A stretch of 64,000 nt of DNA from Achatina immaculata (taxonomy: Eukaryota > Mollusca > Gastropoda > Stylommatophora > Achatinidae). A program made the translations under genes and the position numbers. Positions 18,847 through 30,700 of this stretch are shown piece by piece. The notes beneath the pieces were generated by a model. The model was not told the origin of the DNA. It did no database searches and saw nothing but the letters and a program-made list of their open reading frames with translations. The stretch lies in contig CM019719.1 of assembly GCA_009760885.1 (NCBI GenBank), positions 37,722,584-37,786,583 of the forward strand, in the 5' to 3' direction. Every line of letters begins with the position of its first letter. The first letter of the stretch is position 1.

Positions 18847-20169
18847 TCTTCTTCTTCTTCGTTCGCTTCTACCACCACAACCGCACTGTGATCCTACTGA
18901 GTTTACGCCTGTGGTCCTCGTTAGGTCCCGTGGTCTCCTGTGTGGTCCCCAAAAGGACCACACGAGATCCACGTGAGGACCACAGGAGGTTCAGAGTATC
19001 ACGGGGCTTTAGCCTGTATTCTTGGTGTGTCTCAGAAGCGGGATTGCGTGACACCGTGGTTTTCATTGCACCAGTTTAGTCTAGGGTTGGACTTTCTCAC
19101 CGGAAGACCTCGACGTGTTTAGGATATCAGTGCATCCCCTCTGGGTGAGAGGCGGTAGCCCACCCAGGCCAGAGTTGGACCTTCTCACCGAAAAACTCGA
19201 CGTGTTTTGAGATACCCGTGTATCACCGCCGGGTGAAAGGTCGTTGCCCATCTAGTCCAGAGTTGGACTTTCTCACCGGAAAACCTCAGCGTGATTAGGA
19301 TACGCAAACATCCCCGCCGGGTGAGAGGTGGTTGCCTATCTAGACTGCCCTGGTCCAGTGTCTCCGACTTCAGCATTTTGCGGTCGTAGCCGCTACCCTT
19401 CCTAGTTGCGACCAGGATGGAGCTTTTGTCCAGGAGGACGAATCCTCGCCACTAGTGACTTCCACCCCTGGGTTGAGCTGGTTTAGGCATATTATCCCAG
19501 TATGGGCGTGTTTGGGACGTGACCGACCTCTAGAGCAGAGGTACTGTGACATGCATAGCCTTCAAGATTCACCCCTGATGTGAGCCGGTTTAGGCAAAAT
19601 TCACCAGTATGGGTGTATATCAGGCGTGACCGACCTCTAGAGCGGAGATGGCATGACATGTCTAGCCATAAAGTTCCACCCCTAGCGTGTGCCGGTTTAG
19701 GCATATTTCACCAGTGTAGGTGTATTTCGGACGTGGCCGGCCTCTAGAGCAGAGGTGCCGTGGTATGTATAGCTATCGTAGCGATACTACTGGACATACC
19801 GATTAAACTTCACTTTATCCTTTCCACCACCTTTCCCATCGGCAACGCACAGCAACCTTTATTTCTTTTCCGCATTTCTTCCTTGACCGGGAGGAGCTTC
19901 ACTCCACGCGCGGCATTTGAAGAATCTCACCAGCAGTGTCTTAACCTCTGGGACAAGCCAGTTCATGCATTTCATCCGATATGACTGCACTCAGGACGTG
20001 GCCGACCTCCAGACCAGAGGTGCCGTGATTTGACTGTTTGCTTCGCTTTATCCTTTCTATCACTTTTTCCGCAGTGATGCTGCGTGGCAACCTCATTTGC
20101 ACCTTTCTTCTTTGGCCGGGAGGAGCACCGCTCCACGCACGGCAACTGAAAAATCTCGCCAACAGCGTC
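18847..20169 (-). mobile_element. Composite non-coding retroelement, copy A (1.32 kb, with TSD)
   Basis: Read on the minus strand it starts CGCTGTTGGCGAGATTTTTC. It passes through tandem GC-rich hairpin modules (ACCTCT/AGAGGT stems; CTGGTG/CACCAG stems), then three ~88-bp modules built on TCTCACCCGG/CCGGTGAGA pairs, then blocks with repeated GGACCAC/GTGGTCC. It ends GCGAACGAAGAAGAAGAAGA. The 9-bp duplication cttacgtct occurs at 18838-18846 and 20170-20178. No coding frame is recognisable. Other copies lie at 30246-35673 and 55732-58370. Structure is seen directly; the retroelement reading follows from the tail plus duplication. Confidence 0.8.
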
Positions 20170-20178
20170 CTTACGTCT

Positions 20179-20754
20179 AAAGTGCTTTATCTACTAACTC
20201 TTTCCATTGCTAACCATACAACACTGTGCTAAATCGCTTCAAGAAATAAGAAACATGTCTCGTACTTGATAAAAGCGTGTCTGCTATGCTTCGTGTGCCG
20301 TAGCATAAAAAGAGGACTTTTTAACTGAATTCTGATATATTCTGCGTTTAACACGAAAAATATAACTCCCGAATTTACGATGTTTTAATTAACTTCATGC
20401 TGTCGAAACAAAACGAATCTTCATTTTCCACCTAAAATTATGGTATCAATTCTGAACATTTCAAAATTTAGGATTTCTTTAAAAGTCGTAGGTTTTATGA
20501 ACAGCAACTTAGAACAGTGCCCGTAGTGGATGAAAACAGACTGACTAATCAATTTCGTAAAGGGGAATAATTTTGTACCGGTTTACAAAATTCCTCTCGG
20601 AGGTTAAGGTATGGTATAGTAATGAGCATGAGATATGTATTTACGTAATATTCCGCTGTAGTAAAGAAATGAAGTTATTCTCACTTATGCCAAAGACAAG
20701 TAAAATTTATTACATTGTTAAAAATCTCCCTGCATAATTTTACTCTATGATGAA
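20179..20754. other. Unassigned, no gene seen
   Basis: Ordinary AT-rich sequence between composite copy A and LINE C. No repeat or coding signal recognised. Confidence 0.5.
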
Positions 20755-21680
20755 CGTCATGGTTTGACATGCAACATGGGATCCGTCAAGGGTACATAAT
20801 GTCGCCTTACTCATTTAACTTGTATACTGAAAATATAATGAGGAATGTTAGAGAAGATGTAGACAAAGAATATTATGATGCCGTAAAAATTGGAGATTAT
20901 GAAATATCAGAAATTGGATATGCTGATGACACAGTATTACTGTCCACAACACAAAAAGGAATGGAAAAACTAATTATGTCAGTCCGCAAGAAGAGTGGAG
21001 AGCAAAACCTCTGCGAAGAAAACTAAATTGATGACAACTGACAAAACAGATAAGGCAGCTGAAATATGTATCAATGAGGGAAAAATTGGAAGAGTTGGAG
21101 AGTTTTGAATATATTGGATCATTACTAACTAATAGTGGAGATACACTGATGGAAATTAAAAGGACATCTATCGCTCTTCAAAAAGTAAAACAACTAAAGA
21201 AGCTGTTGAGAGGAACAGACAGAGCTACAAAAATAGGATTTTTAAGGGCATGCATCTTTTCTATCGCAACTTATGCCTATGAGACCTGGACACTCAACAA
21301 AACAGCTGAGAAACACATAAACGCCTTTGAATGTAAATGCTACAGAAGAGTTCTTCAAATATCATGGACACAAAAAAGAACAAATATATCCATACTACAA
21401 GAACTTAATAATAATGAAGAAGGCTGGCTAGTAAAGAAGATTAAACAGAGAAAACTGAAATATTTTGGACATATTAAACGTCATGATAATTTAGAGAAGA
21501 CCGTCTTGGAAGGGTACATAATGGAAAAAAAGAGGAAGACCAAGGCGAAGATGGCTGCAAGACATCGTTGATAATCTGCAAATGGATGCTTCAGCACCAG
21601 GGCATCTTGCTTACAACCGAGAGGCCTGCAGAGGAGCTGTTGGGGGGGGGGGGGATTTCTGCAATGGACATGCAAACGAC
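20755..21680 (+). mobile_element. LINE family C, RT fragment (YADD type), frameshifted
   Basis: Encodes HGIRQGYIMSPYSFNLYTEN, then EIGYADDTVLLSTTQKGMEK, then after a frameshift near 21025 a long C-terminal segment (FLRACIFSIATYAYETWTLN, KTAEKHINAFECKCYRRVLQ). The family's 3' end follows at about 21585-21680. The N-terminal RT and endonuclease are absent. Confidence 0.85.
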
Positions 21681-21949
21681 TGACGATGAAAATAGTGCAG
21701 AAATACTGTACATGGTTTGTTTGTTTGCTGTTGTTGATGTTGCTGTATAACTGAGTATGGGAATTCAGTTGTAGTCGTTAAAGTGGCGGATGCCATGTAT
21801 CATACACATTCTCCGTTCACAGTGTAGTACATTCAAATCATCTGCTGTAATGAGTAGAACGGAGAAGATTCAAAGCAGGGGTCGCCTTCCGGATTCCCCT
21901 GTCTTTTGGTCTGCCCATCACACCCCACACTTTTTTAAATCGAAAATTG

Positions 21950-22380
21950 ACATCATCATCATGTGCTATGCGGGTAGGAGTTGGCGATCTGCTTCTCTAC
22001 AGATCTCGTTCCTTGATATTATCTGTTGCTTGTCCATGACTCACTTCCACGGAGTAAGACAGGCCCAGTGTAGCATTTTAGAACTCTGATGTTCATTGAT
22101 AGAAATGCACTGAACATGTTTCTCATTTGTTGGAAAGCTGTTTTGGCTTGGCATATTCTATTCGTGACTTCAGAGGTGCGTTTCCCATCCGATGTTACTC
22201 GTGTTCACAGATATTTTTATGCATTCACTTGCCTGAAGGTTGTTCCTTCATCTTAACATTGCATTAGGCGAGTTTTTCTTTCCTGATATGACCATCGTTT
22301 CTGTTTTCTGGTATTTAGTACGAGTCCTTTCGTATCACTTTCTGTCACTATTGTATCTAATAATTTCTGTAGGTTATCCC
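21950..22380 (-). mobile_element. LINE family B, older diverged RT fragment
   Basis: The minus strand matches the region around YADD to thumb of the copy at 3493-4552 but with many indels and no long frame. It shares the catcatcatcat-type 3' tail on plus at about 21955. It is bounded by a C tract at 22379. Confidence 0.65.
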
Positions 22381-23234
22381 CCCCCCCCCTTTTTGTGGCT
22401 AATTGTACTAAAACTGATCTAAATGTAAGAAAAATGAGAGGAACAAGCTCTGCTGTAGCAATAAAACTCATTTTAACCTCCACTTTTACAAGGCAATTAA
22501 AAAAAAACCGCAGTGTTAACATAAAAGTATTACAAGACTGTAACAGGTTTTGTCTTCAAACATTCTAAATCTGGTCGAGGAAAACTAGAACACTCGGAAG
22601 CTCTTGACAGCCACTGAAAGTTGAACCAAATAAAGAAAGCCATCCAAATAAAAACTTGAATATGACTGTGATAAATAAGTATAAATTAAACATCGTTGAG
22701 TTTGTTATTTTATTTCAGGCTATTATAAATTACAAGAGATATAGAATGGATTCTCCAAGGATATGTATGTTATTGACAGAATCAAATACACGACAATTTA
22801 GCCAACATCCGTTAAAATTTTGGCATACAGTTCTGAAATATCCCGGAATTTCTCCTTCTCGTAGTGAATGCAGGAGTGTTCCGTCATGAAACAATTAACA
22901 GATTAGCAGATTGCACTTATTTTGAAGTTGCTGACACTGTAGATAGTGTTATAAGAAATATTATTCCCCCAAGGTGAGAGAAGTAGTTAGCTGTCGACTT
23001 GTAAAAGTCACACTGTTGCAAAAAAAGTAACACTTCTGCTAATCGCATTGCCCGATAATCTATGATAAGCTGAACTATCAATCTTTTCAACTGTTTATAA
23101 CGGTAGGTAAGCACGGACAATCTTGGAATTATGTTGGTTCACACAATTATTAGTGAAAATTGTGAGCAAAATACGTCATGGAGCAATCCAATAATAGTAA
23201 AAAATCGAGTTTCATGTGCCTTTATGTGGATCAG

Positions 23235-23815
23235 TCAGTCATTTGCACGTCCATTGCGGAACGTTGGCTCCCTAACAGCTCTCCTGTAGGCCTCTTGGCT
23301 GTAAGCAAGATGCTCTGCTGCTGATGCATCCATTCGAAGATCATCATCTATGTCTTGCAGTCATCTTCGCCTTGGTCTTCCTCTCTTTCTTTTTCTAATT
23401 ATATACCCTTCCAAGACGAATAATTATTATGTAGTTATATAACTATACATTCTTGAAAAATATTAAAAGTTTTCTCTGTTTAATCTTCTTTACCAGCCAA
23501 CCTTCTTCTATATTAAGTTCTTGTAGTATGGATATATTTGTTCTTTTTTGTGTCCATGAAATTTGAAGAACTCTTCTGTAGCATTTACATTCAAAGGCGT
23601 TTATATGTTTCTCAGCTGTTTTGTTAAGTGTCCAGGTCTCGCATGCATATGTTGCAATGCGAAAGATGCATGACCTTACCTTAAAAATCTTATTTTTGTA
23701 GTTCTGTCTGTTTCTCTCTGCAGCTTCTTTAGTTAATTTTATTTTCCTCCTTTTAATTTCCCTCATTATATCTCCATTATTAGTTAGTGCTTGTGGGTAC
23801 ATGTAGTAAATTGTC
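23235..23815 (-). mobile_element. LINE family C, 5'-truncated copy
   Basis: Minus strand encodes NKTAEKHINAFECKCYRRVL, QISWTQKRTNISILQELN and EEGWLVKKIKQRK, nearly identical to 21270-21460. It is followed by a short disruption and the family's 3' end (23235-23340 on plus: gtcagtcatttgcacgtcc...). Inverted relative to the copy 1.6 kb away. Confidence 0.85.
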
Positions 23816-24427
23816 GTCATATGTGTCCTGTATGGTCTAGAATAGGTTGCTCAAGTAGACTTAGTATCCAGTCATTGACCTTATCAGTTCCACTTATTTT
23901 TTTGTATGCATACACACTCTTTGTAGAATCAGCCAGATCTACTATCACCACCAGCCAAAGTTGATCCCTAGAGTTGAGCATGAATTTCAGAAAAAAAAAA
24001 TTTTTTTTCCTACCTGCAAGAGTTAAGTAGTACATGTGATTTACTTTCACTTTTGGAAAAAGTCTTGTGACCCCCATTCTTGTAATTAAAACAGAGAATA
24101 AAAATGAGAAAAACCTTTTCTACTACCATGGTTGCTAGAATCTGTTGAAACACTAGCAAAAGGAATGTCAGCAAGAGATGTTATTAAAACATCCAGTGAA
24201 GGGGAAGTTAGCACAGAGTTCACTATTTCTTATGTTTTTGTTATAGCACTTGACACATTAGTAGCTATTTTCAGGTCAGGGAAAATTTATTCAAGCAGTC
24301 CAGGTGTAAAATCCTTGGACCTGTAACTCTTGGGATGTGCCAGCAGCATGAAAAGTAAAGGCACCTCTAGCAGCACTTTCTCTCTGTCCCTTAGCTCACT
24401 ACTTTTTAAAAAAAAATTTTTTTTACA

Positions 24428-25400
24428 AACGTGAGCCAAATCTTAAGGACATCCTCGTCCACAGCCACTTGAAGCAGAGCCTTACATATGTTGGCACCAG
24501 AAAATGTAACCGCCCCCGCTGCGTTACCTGCCCTGTAGTTTGGGAAACGAAAACAATCACCTTTCCCAAATCTATCCTCACTCTTCATGAGGGATTCACA
24601 TGCGAGTCCCGAAATGTGATATATGTCATCGTTTGCAAAAGATGCAGGATAACATATATCATTGAGACTGGCCTCAGATTAGGGGACCGCATGCAAAAAC
24701 ATCTGTACGACATCGCCCAGCATGCTTCGAAACCAGTCCCAAATCATTTAAATGGCCCCAACCACAGAGGCAAATCTGATTTTCTGGTAACAGCCATTAA
24801 ACAATGTCACACAGATGACACAAGCCGCCTGGCACTTGAGAACCACTGCATTCAAAATTATGGGATGCTGGAACCACATGGGTTAAACTCGCTGTTTAGT
24901 TACACGTAACATCATCTTCTTCAATCATTATAGTACCTCTCCACTAAATCCACCCCTTCTTACTTTTCAAACTTCCTCACAGCATCACTCTGCAACCCCG
25001 CTATTTTCTCTGCAACCCCTCTTCTCTGCAACCCCTCTTCCCCAATCACCTGTTTCAGTTTCTCCTAGCTAGGCCAGTAGTGCGTCACTCTCTCTCCCCT
25101 CCCCGGTTCCCCATCCACCACCCCCAGTTACAACCCACTGACCACATGTCACAGGTCTCTATTTAAACAATTTCCACGTCCTACCAGATCCATTCTTGAC
25201 ACACACCGCTGGACAAGCCACACCTTGCAATTTACAGCTAAGTACTCCTTTAAAAAAAATTTTTTTTTTTTTTTTAAACAGTATTCATGTGAATCTATAC
25301 TTTATCTCCTCTCTCTATTTCTTCGTCCTGTATGTTTTTGTATGATTAAGGCTCACGCCGAAACGTCACAACTTTGTAATCGTTAAGTAATAAAGCTGCT
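24428..25400 (+). mobile_element. Penelope-like retroelement, C-terminal GIY-YIG endonuclease fragment and 3' UTR
   Basis: An open frame (24432-24909, stop TAA) encodes PNLKDILVHSHLKQSLTYVG, a CNRPRCVTC zinc-knuckle-like motif, then NVIYVIVCKRCRITYIIETG and MQKHLYDIAQ, the GIY-YIG layout of Penelope-like elements. The usual YIGET reads YIIET, so it is probably inactive. No RT domain lies upstream; the fragment is 5'-truncated after an A/T palindrome at 24407-24426. A pyrimidine-rich 3' UTR follows, with a hammerhead-like motif at 25341-25369. Single frame, no internal stop. Confidence 0.8.
25341..25369 (+). ncRNA. Degenerate hammerhead-ribozyme-like motif of the Penelope-like element
   Basis: ATGATTA stands where the ribozyme core has CTGATGA. 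It is followed by a GGC-tcac-GCC stem-loop and GAAACGTC, matching the GAAAC...GTC part of short-stem-III hammerheads known in Penelope-like elements. Two core substitutions suggest it is inactive. Judged by eye. Confidence 0.4.
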
Positions 25401-25851
25401 CCTACTTTTTTCCGATTTTAGACAGACAGAGAGACACTTTTTCTCTCTCTCTTTTCAGATGTTTCTCAGTGGCAGTATGTACTTCTAAATCTCACACTCC
25501 ATGGTTTGGAACCAAAGCACATATTTTTGGACTAATTCAGCTTACAATTCTTCTTTTCCAGAATGACAGCTTGGGTATTTTATCTGATCTTTTTTCTGTA
25601 AATTTACATTTTCTCTCTGGCACTGATTGATCATCTGGAAGAAATAAAAAAGTGATCATAAAATCATTAACAATTTGCATGCAATCTCAGGCCATGTTCT
25701 TGAAACTTTGCTAGACGATGATTGATGGTTTTTTTTTTTCTTTCCTGATTCTTTAAATAATTATTTTTCTATGTCTTATTGTAATGAATAAAATTTTATT
25801 TATACTTAATGATAAACTGCTTTAAGCAAGCATTTGCTTCAGTGAATCTAC

Positions 25852-25946
25852 ATGAATAACCTGTAGATTATCTTAAATAGCTAGATGAATAACCTGTAGA
25901 TTATCATAGATAGCTTGATGAATAACCTGTAGATTATCATATATAG
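25852..25946. repeat. 33-bp tandem repeat, 3 units
   Basis: The unit beginning atgaataacctgtagattat repeats at 25852, 25885 and 25918 with few changes. Non-coding. Confidence 0.85.
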
Positions 25947-26199
25947 TAAACACACAACAAAAGTGAATGCTATACTCTGTCCATATATAACCAAAAAAAT
26001 GAAGCTGGTTGCTATTGAAACATAAACGTGACATTAAAAACAGTGCTGAAAATATTGTATCAAAAGTGGAAATGCTGCTCACCTGCTGATGTAATTTAGT
26101 CACGTAACCCACCTCTGAATTATAAATTTAACGATATGCTGTTACCAATAGTGAAAATCCAGTTTTTATGTGAATGTACTGCCAGAATTAAGAAAAAAA

Positions 26200-26520
26200 A
26201 CATCCAGTCACTGACCAAGTGGACAAAACAGACAATACACCAAATGTGTAAAGGTAGAAGGTAAAGGAGGTAACCCTGTCAGGCCTTAGAAGCAAATAGG
26301 GGATATGGTGTTTGTGCCCATATTTTCCTTGACCTGTCAGCACACTAGAGGGTGATGTGTTCAGCATCACATCTGGATGCCTTTCCTTCCCCAGCTACAC
26401 AAGGATCCAGGTACCCATTTCTGCAGCTGGATGACTGGGTCGCATCCAGCCAAATTCCTCCCGACCATTGCCATGAAAAACTAGTGCACTAACCACTTCT
26501 CCACTCAGATGCCCATCAAA
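26200..26520 (-). repeat. Candidate SINE-like repeat
   Basis: Minus strand starts GGGCATCTGAGTGGAGAAGT followed by GGTTAGTGCACTAG, which resembles the A-box region of a tRNA. A convincing B box is not seen. No poly(A)-type tail or duplication was found. Tentative. Confidence 0.35.
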
Positions 26521-26997
26521 TGTGTGCAGATAGTAAACACAGTGTACAGTCTGTTATGTACAAATAAATGTTGCTCTTGAAGTAATAACCCTTGTAAACT
26601 TATTTTTGGATGATTCTCATATTATAACCCTCAGTCTAAAATAAGGGAATACATGTCTCCAGTACTCTTTAACCTAGTCTTGAGAAAAATAATAAGAACA
26701 TATAAACAAAGAAAGCTATTTAAATGAGCATATAATTGTATATGGGTATGAAGATAACATTGACCTAATCAGCAGGTCACCACAGGATATCCTAAGTATG
26801 CTTATATGTCATAAAGGTAGCAGCACCGAAAGCAGGCCTAAGAAAAGATGGAATAAATAGCAGTAATAAGAAGCAGCAAATGATGGGAATATTCAGCATG
26901 TCTGCAAAAAAGTTTTAAAAAACTTCAGCAAAGTATGAGAGAAAATGAGAGCCACAATACAGACACAAAATGAAATCTAAATAGATGAGGATATGGT

Positions 26998-27200
26998 ACA
27001 GTTTTACAAAAAAGATAGAAAGAATAAGGAAAGTGGGCAGAAAAGAAGATGAATAAATTACATAGCAATCCAATATTTTGGCGAAAGCCTTTTTCAAGGA
27101 TCACATACAAAAACAATACAACAGATGAAAACATGAAAAATGTATGAAAAATATACAGACTTAGCCTTTTGGCCTCTTTCTTTTAAGAAAGTTAGGCATG
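26998..27200 (-). repeat. Dispersed repeat, possible Penelope-like 3' tail (copy 2)
   Basis: Second copy of the 12530-12740 repeat. Minus strand: CCTTGAAAAAGGCTTTCGCC then AAAATATTGG. The GGC-tttc-GCC stem after a TTGAAAA box resembles decayed hammerhead tails of Penelope-like elements. It lies about 225 bp before the first MICU1 coding exon. Confidence 0.5.
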
Positions 27201-27426
27201 AAGACATTAGATTACATCTACACCAATGAGTCTTAAAGGTTGGGAGTGTTGCAGTGAGAAAGAGAGTGTGTACAGTTGTTTTTAATTAAATGTAGTATTA
27301 AATTTTCATAAACATCTTTTTCTAAAAATACAGAATTTAGATTATGCAACTTTTTAAAAATTAAATTTATATGGTCATTTTGTATAGAAAATATTTTTTT
27401 TTTCATTTTATTCTTGCATAGACAGA

Positions 27427-27773
27427 ATGGCAGGACTTTACATTGGTGGTACACTCAAACATTTATGGCCATCCGCAGTAAAAGGAAACCGTGTGCTCCT
27501 CTTGCGTTGCCTGTCAAATTCTGGACAGCGTAACAGTTTCTCAGCCATTGCATCAGAACTGAAGCTCCACATCTGCAGGCCTTTACCAGCACGTAAAAAC
27601 AGAGCCACTGCAAGACCATCTGCAGGACCGGTGCCATGCATACAGTTTGTCAGAACAATAAAGCCTGGCAGTGTACCACTATTTCATCACAGTCCAAAGA
27701 AGGAGTCAGCTTTCAAAAAGGGATATATTATCTTCTTGATGACCGTGCTTGGTGTTGTCTGTTTAATAAGCAT
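27427..27773 (+). CDS. MICU1: MICU1 coding exon 1 (presequence and membrane segment)
   Basis: The ATG at 27427 lies 5 bp after an acceptor (tcttgcatag|ACAGA), so an upstream UTR exon is expected and a more 5' start cannot be excluded. Encodes a Lys/Arg-rich, acid-poor leader ([20 protein letters not shown]) and, at its end, [17 protein letters not shown], a hydrophobic span. Donor GCAT|GTAAGC. Confidence 0.85.
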
Positions 27774-30700
27774 GTAAGCTGTATGCATATAATATTATTA
27801 AAAGTTAGTTGTACTTGAAAAAATAAAATTTAGAAGGTCACAGGAATGTTTCTGTAAAAGTTTTAAATGCCTGATAGCAAGTTGAATGAAGCATGCCCCA
27901 TTCAGCAGTTTGTTTTTAAAATGATGTGTAGAAACAAATATTTTGTACTAAGTCAACGCCAATCCCCCCCCCCCCCTTTTTTTTTTTTAAAACCAGATTG
28001 CTTCTGAAATTTGGTACTTGGAGGTACAAAATGCATAACTGATAATGCCTGCTTTTATGTATTTTTTAAAAATTATGTTGGTTTTAAATTATATTTAATT
28101 ATAATTATTACATTATAAAGGAAATAAAAAAAAATTAATGAGAAATTTTTTAGATCAGTGGAGGGAGGAAAAATAAATGCTGAATTTTAAGGTTGTAAAA
28201 ATATATGTCATAGTGACATGTTAACATTTGGTTGAAATATGATTACATTTTTCACACATGTATCATGATAGTTTCGCAGAAGATTGCCATATTTTTGTGC
28301 CACATAGGATACATTTTTTTTCAGAAAAAAAAAACAAAAAACCACATAAGATACATTTAAAAGAAAAAAGGTCCTCCAAAACTCGCCTGTGTCTTATACC
28401 CCAGTGTACATAGGCTGATCAGAAAAAAAGGTTACAATGGCTATAATTTAAAGATGCGTTAAGTGACCTATGTAATTTTTTACCTGGATATTAACTGAGA
28501 GGCATTAGTTGTCAGTGTAAATCAGTGTTTCCCAAAGTGGACGGTAATGCCCCCCTGTGGGTGTTGGAAATGGCTTGGAGGGGGGGGGGGGGGGAAACGG
28601 GGTTGTGAAAGAAAAAGGATCAGTTGGGGGGGGGCAGTAGGGGGGCATTGAGTGAAAACAGTGCAGTAGATAGTGGCAGTAATGTCTTTGTTCTTAGCAC
28701 TTTTCAGCCTGATATTGAAAAATTTCTCCTACATGAAACTCCTCCATCACATTAAAAGTTGAGAAAATAATGCAGTAGATGAGTTAAAAATTTATTCCTT
28801 CACACTGCTAAATAGGCTGGTTTGCTAGCTGAAGTTTTTAGCTGTGTAATGCATATCCTAGTTTAATAGGCCATTGTACAAGTATTAAAGAGGGGTTGGG
28901 GGAGAACATTGAGAATGTGGCTTGGGAGAAAAGGAAGTAGCACTGATGTAAATGTTTTAACTGTGTGCTGTGAGTTGCTGATGCGCAGTTACATATCAAA
29001 ATGGTGGCAATGTCTGAAAAAGCGGTCATTCATTGGAGTGAGAAGATTTCTATGGGCTAAGATCATGTCCACAGCTGAAATTCACTGCCATCTCGTTGAG
29101 GTTGCATATTATTATTCTTGTAATCATGTCTTGTGCTAATCATTCTCACAATGTCATATAATAATTCTGTTAAGCATATGTAACTATTTACAGGCAATCT
29201 TATGTTGAAGTTTTTCTTTGTAAGAATGAAATGGAAAGCTTTGGGTGATACTGGAAATCCCTGTTTTTATTTTTTGTTGTTGTTAATCTTATTAAATTGT
29301 ATAACCTGTGTAAGGAAAAAAAAATATGTTTAATGTCTTAAGGATGCATTCTGAAACATTACTTCTCTTGACTGACAAAAAAATACATAACGCAGTCAGA
29401 TGGTCATCATAATTAACATGTGATGAGCTCTTCTGTTATGCATTTCCTCTGAAGATAGACCCAGTCAGTTGACCTATTTCCTTTATGAATTGTTCACATT
29501 ATAACATTACAGACTTTCTGTCATCAGATAAAACTTTTCATCATAATTTTATATACTGCTATACTGCTGTGCTGCAAACTTTCATCTCCAAAGATAATTG
29601 CTTTGACCAGTCATATTTTGTATTCAGTAAAAAGTATTTTGTTTTTCCATGAAGATACGATGTAGATGCGGCCTCACTTACTGACTCGACTTCTAGTAAT
29701 GAAGATTCAGATGAACCTGGAGAAGGGGACAAGGAAAAAAAGAAGAAGAAGAAAATTGGCTTCCGAGACCGAAGGGTAAGTAGCTTTCCTCATGTTTCCT
29801 TTATTGCAAGAAAGATTTCTCTTCAGAAAACAATGCTTTGTGTTGTCTGACTTATGAACATGCATTTCACCGTATAATAATAGCAGTGGGTATTGCAGAT
29901 AGTTTGTTTTATAAGTGGAAAGTGGTTTTGCATAAACAGTTCAGTTTGCCTTTTCCTTGATTAATATTTATGTAATTTGTTACTGTTTGCTGTAATCTAG
30001 GGTGAACCTAGTGATTATGAAACAGGAAAATTGCTTATTTAAGATAAATTTATCATATACAGATGTATGGCTTCAAATAGTTAAGTATTATATGTTTCAT
30101 AACTTTATGATATTATGATCTCATGATTCTGTAACGAAAGTTATTTCTTTAAGAAAAACGTGAATGTTGTGAGTATTAAAAAATGATCTATGTTATAGTC
30201 TGGATAGAGAAACTTCAGTGTTGTGAATATTAAATATATTCTGATCTTCTTCTTCTTCGTTCGCTTCTACCACCAAGACTCCCCTGTCTTCTTCTTCTTC
30301 TTCTTCGTTCACTTCTACCACCAAAAACCGCACTGTGAACCTACTGAATTCACACATGTGGTCCTCGTTAGGTCCGGTGGTCCCCTGTGTGGTCCAAAAT
30401 AGACCACATGAGTTCCACGAAGGACCACAAGGTGTTCAGAGTATCACAGTGCTTTAGCCTGTATTCTTGGTGGGTCTCGGAAGCGGGATTGCGTGACACC
30501 GTGGTTTTCATTGCACCAGTTAGACTCCCCTGTGATCCTACTGAATTTACCCCTGTGGTCCTCATTAAGTCCCGTGGTCCTCTGTGTGGTCCCCAAAAGG
30601 ACCATACGAGATCCCCGAGAGGACCACAGTAGGTTCAGAGTATCTCAGGGCTTGAGCTTGTATTCTTGGTGTGTCTCAGAAGTGGGATTGCGTGACACTG

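Larger units (their letters stand above)
25401..27400. other. Region upstream of MICU1 coding start: repeats only
   Basis: Holds the 33-bp repeat, the SINE-like repeat and the dispersed repeat listed separately. A non-coding first exon of MICU1 may lie here or further left but cannot be placed by sequence alone. Confidence 0.4.

Noticed and set aside
20769..21571. Host gene encoding a novel protein
   Set aside because: The frame carries RT motifs (YADD) and the C-terminal pattern of LINEs, is frameshifted, and has an inverted near-copy at 23235-23815.
24132..24326. Short frame upstream of the Penelope-like fragment as its RT
   Set aside because: No RT motif can be seen; the Penelope homology begins only at about 24432.
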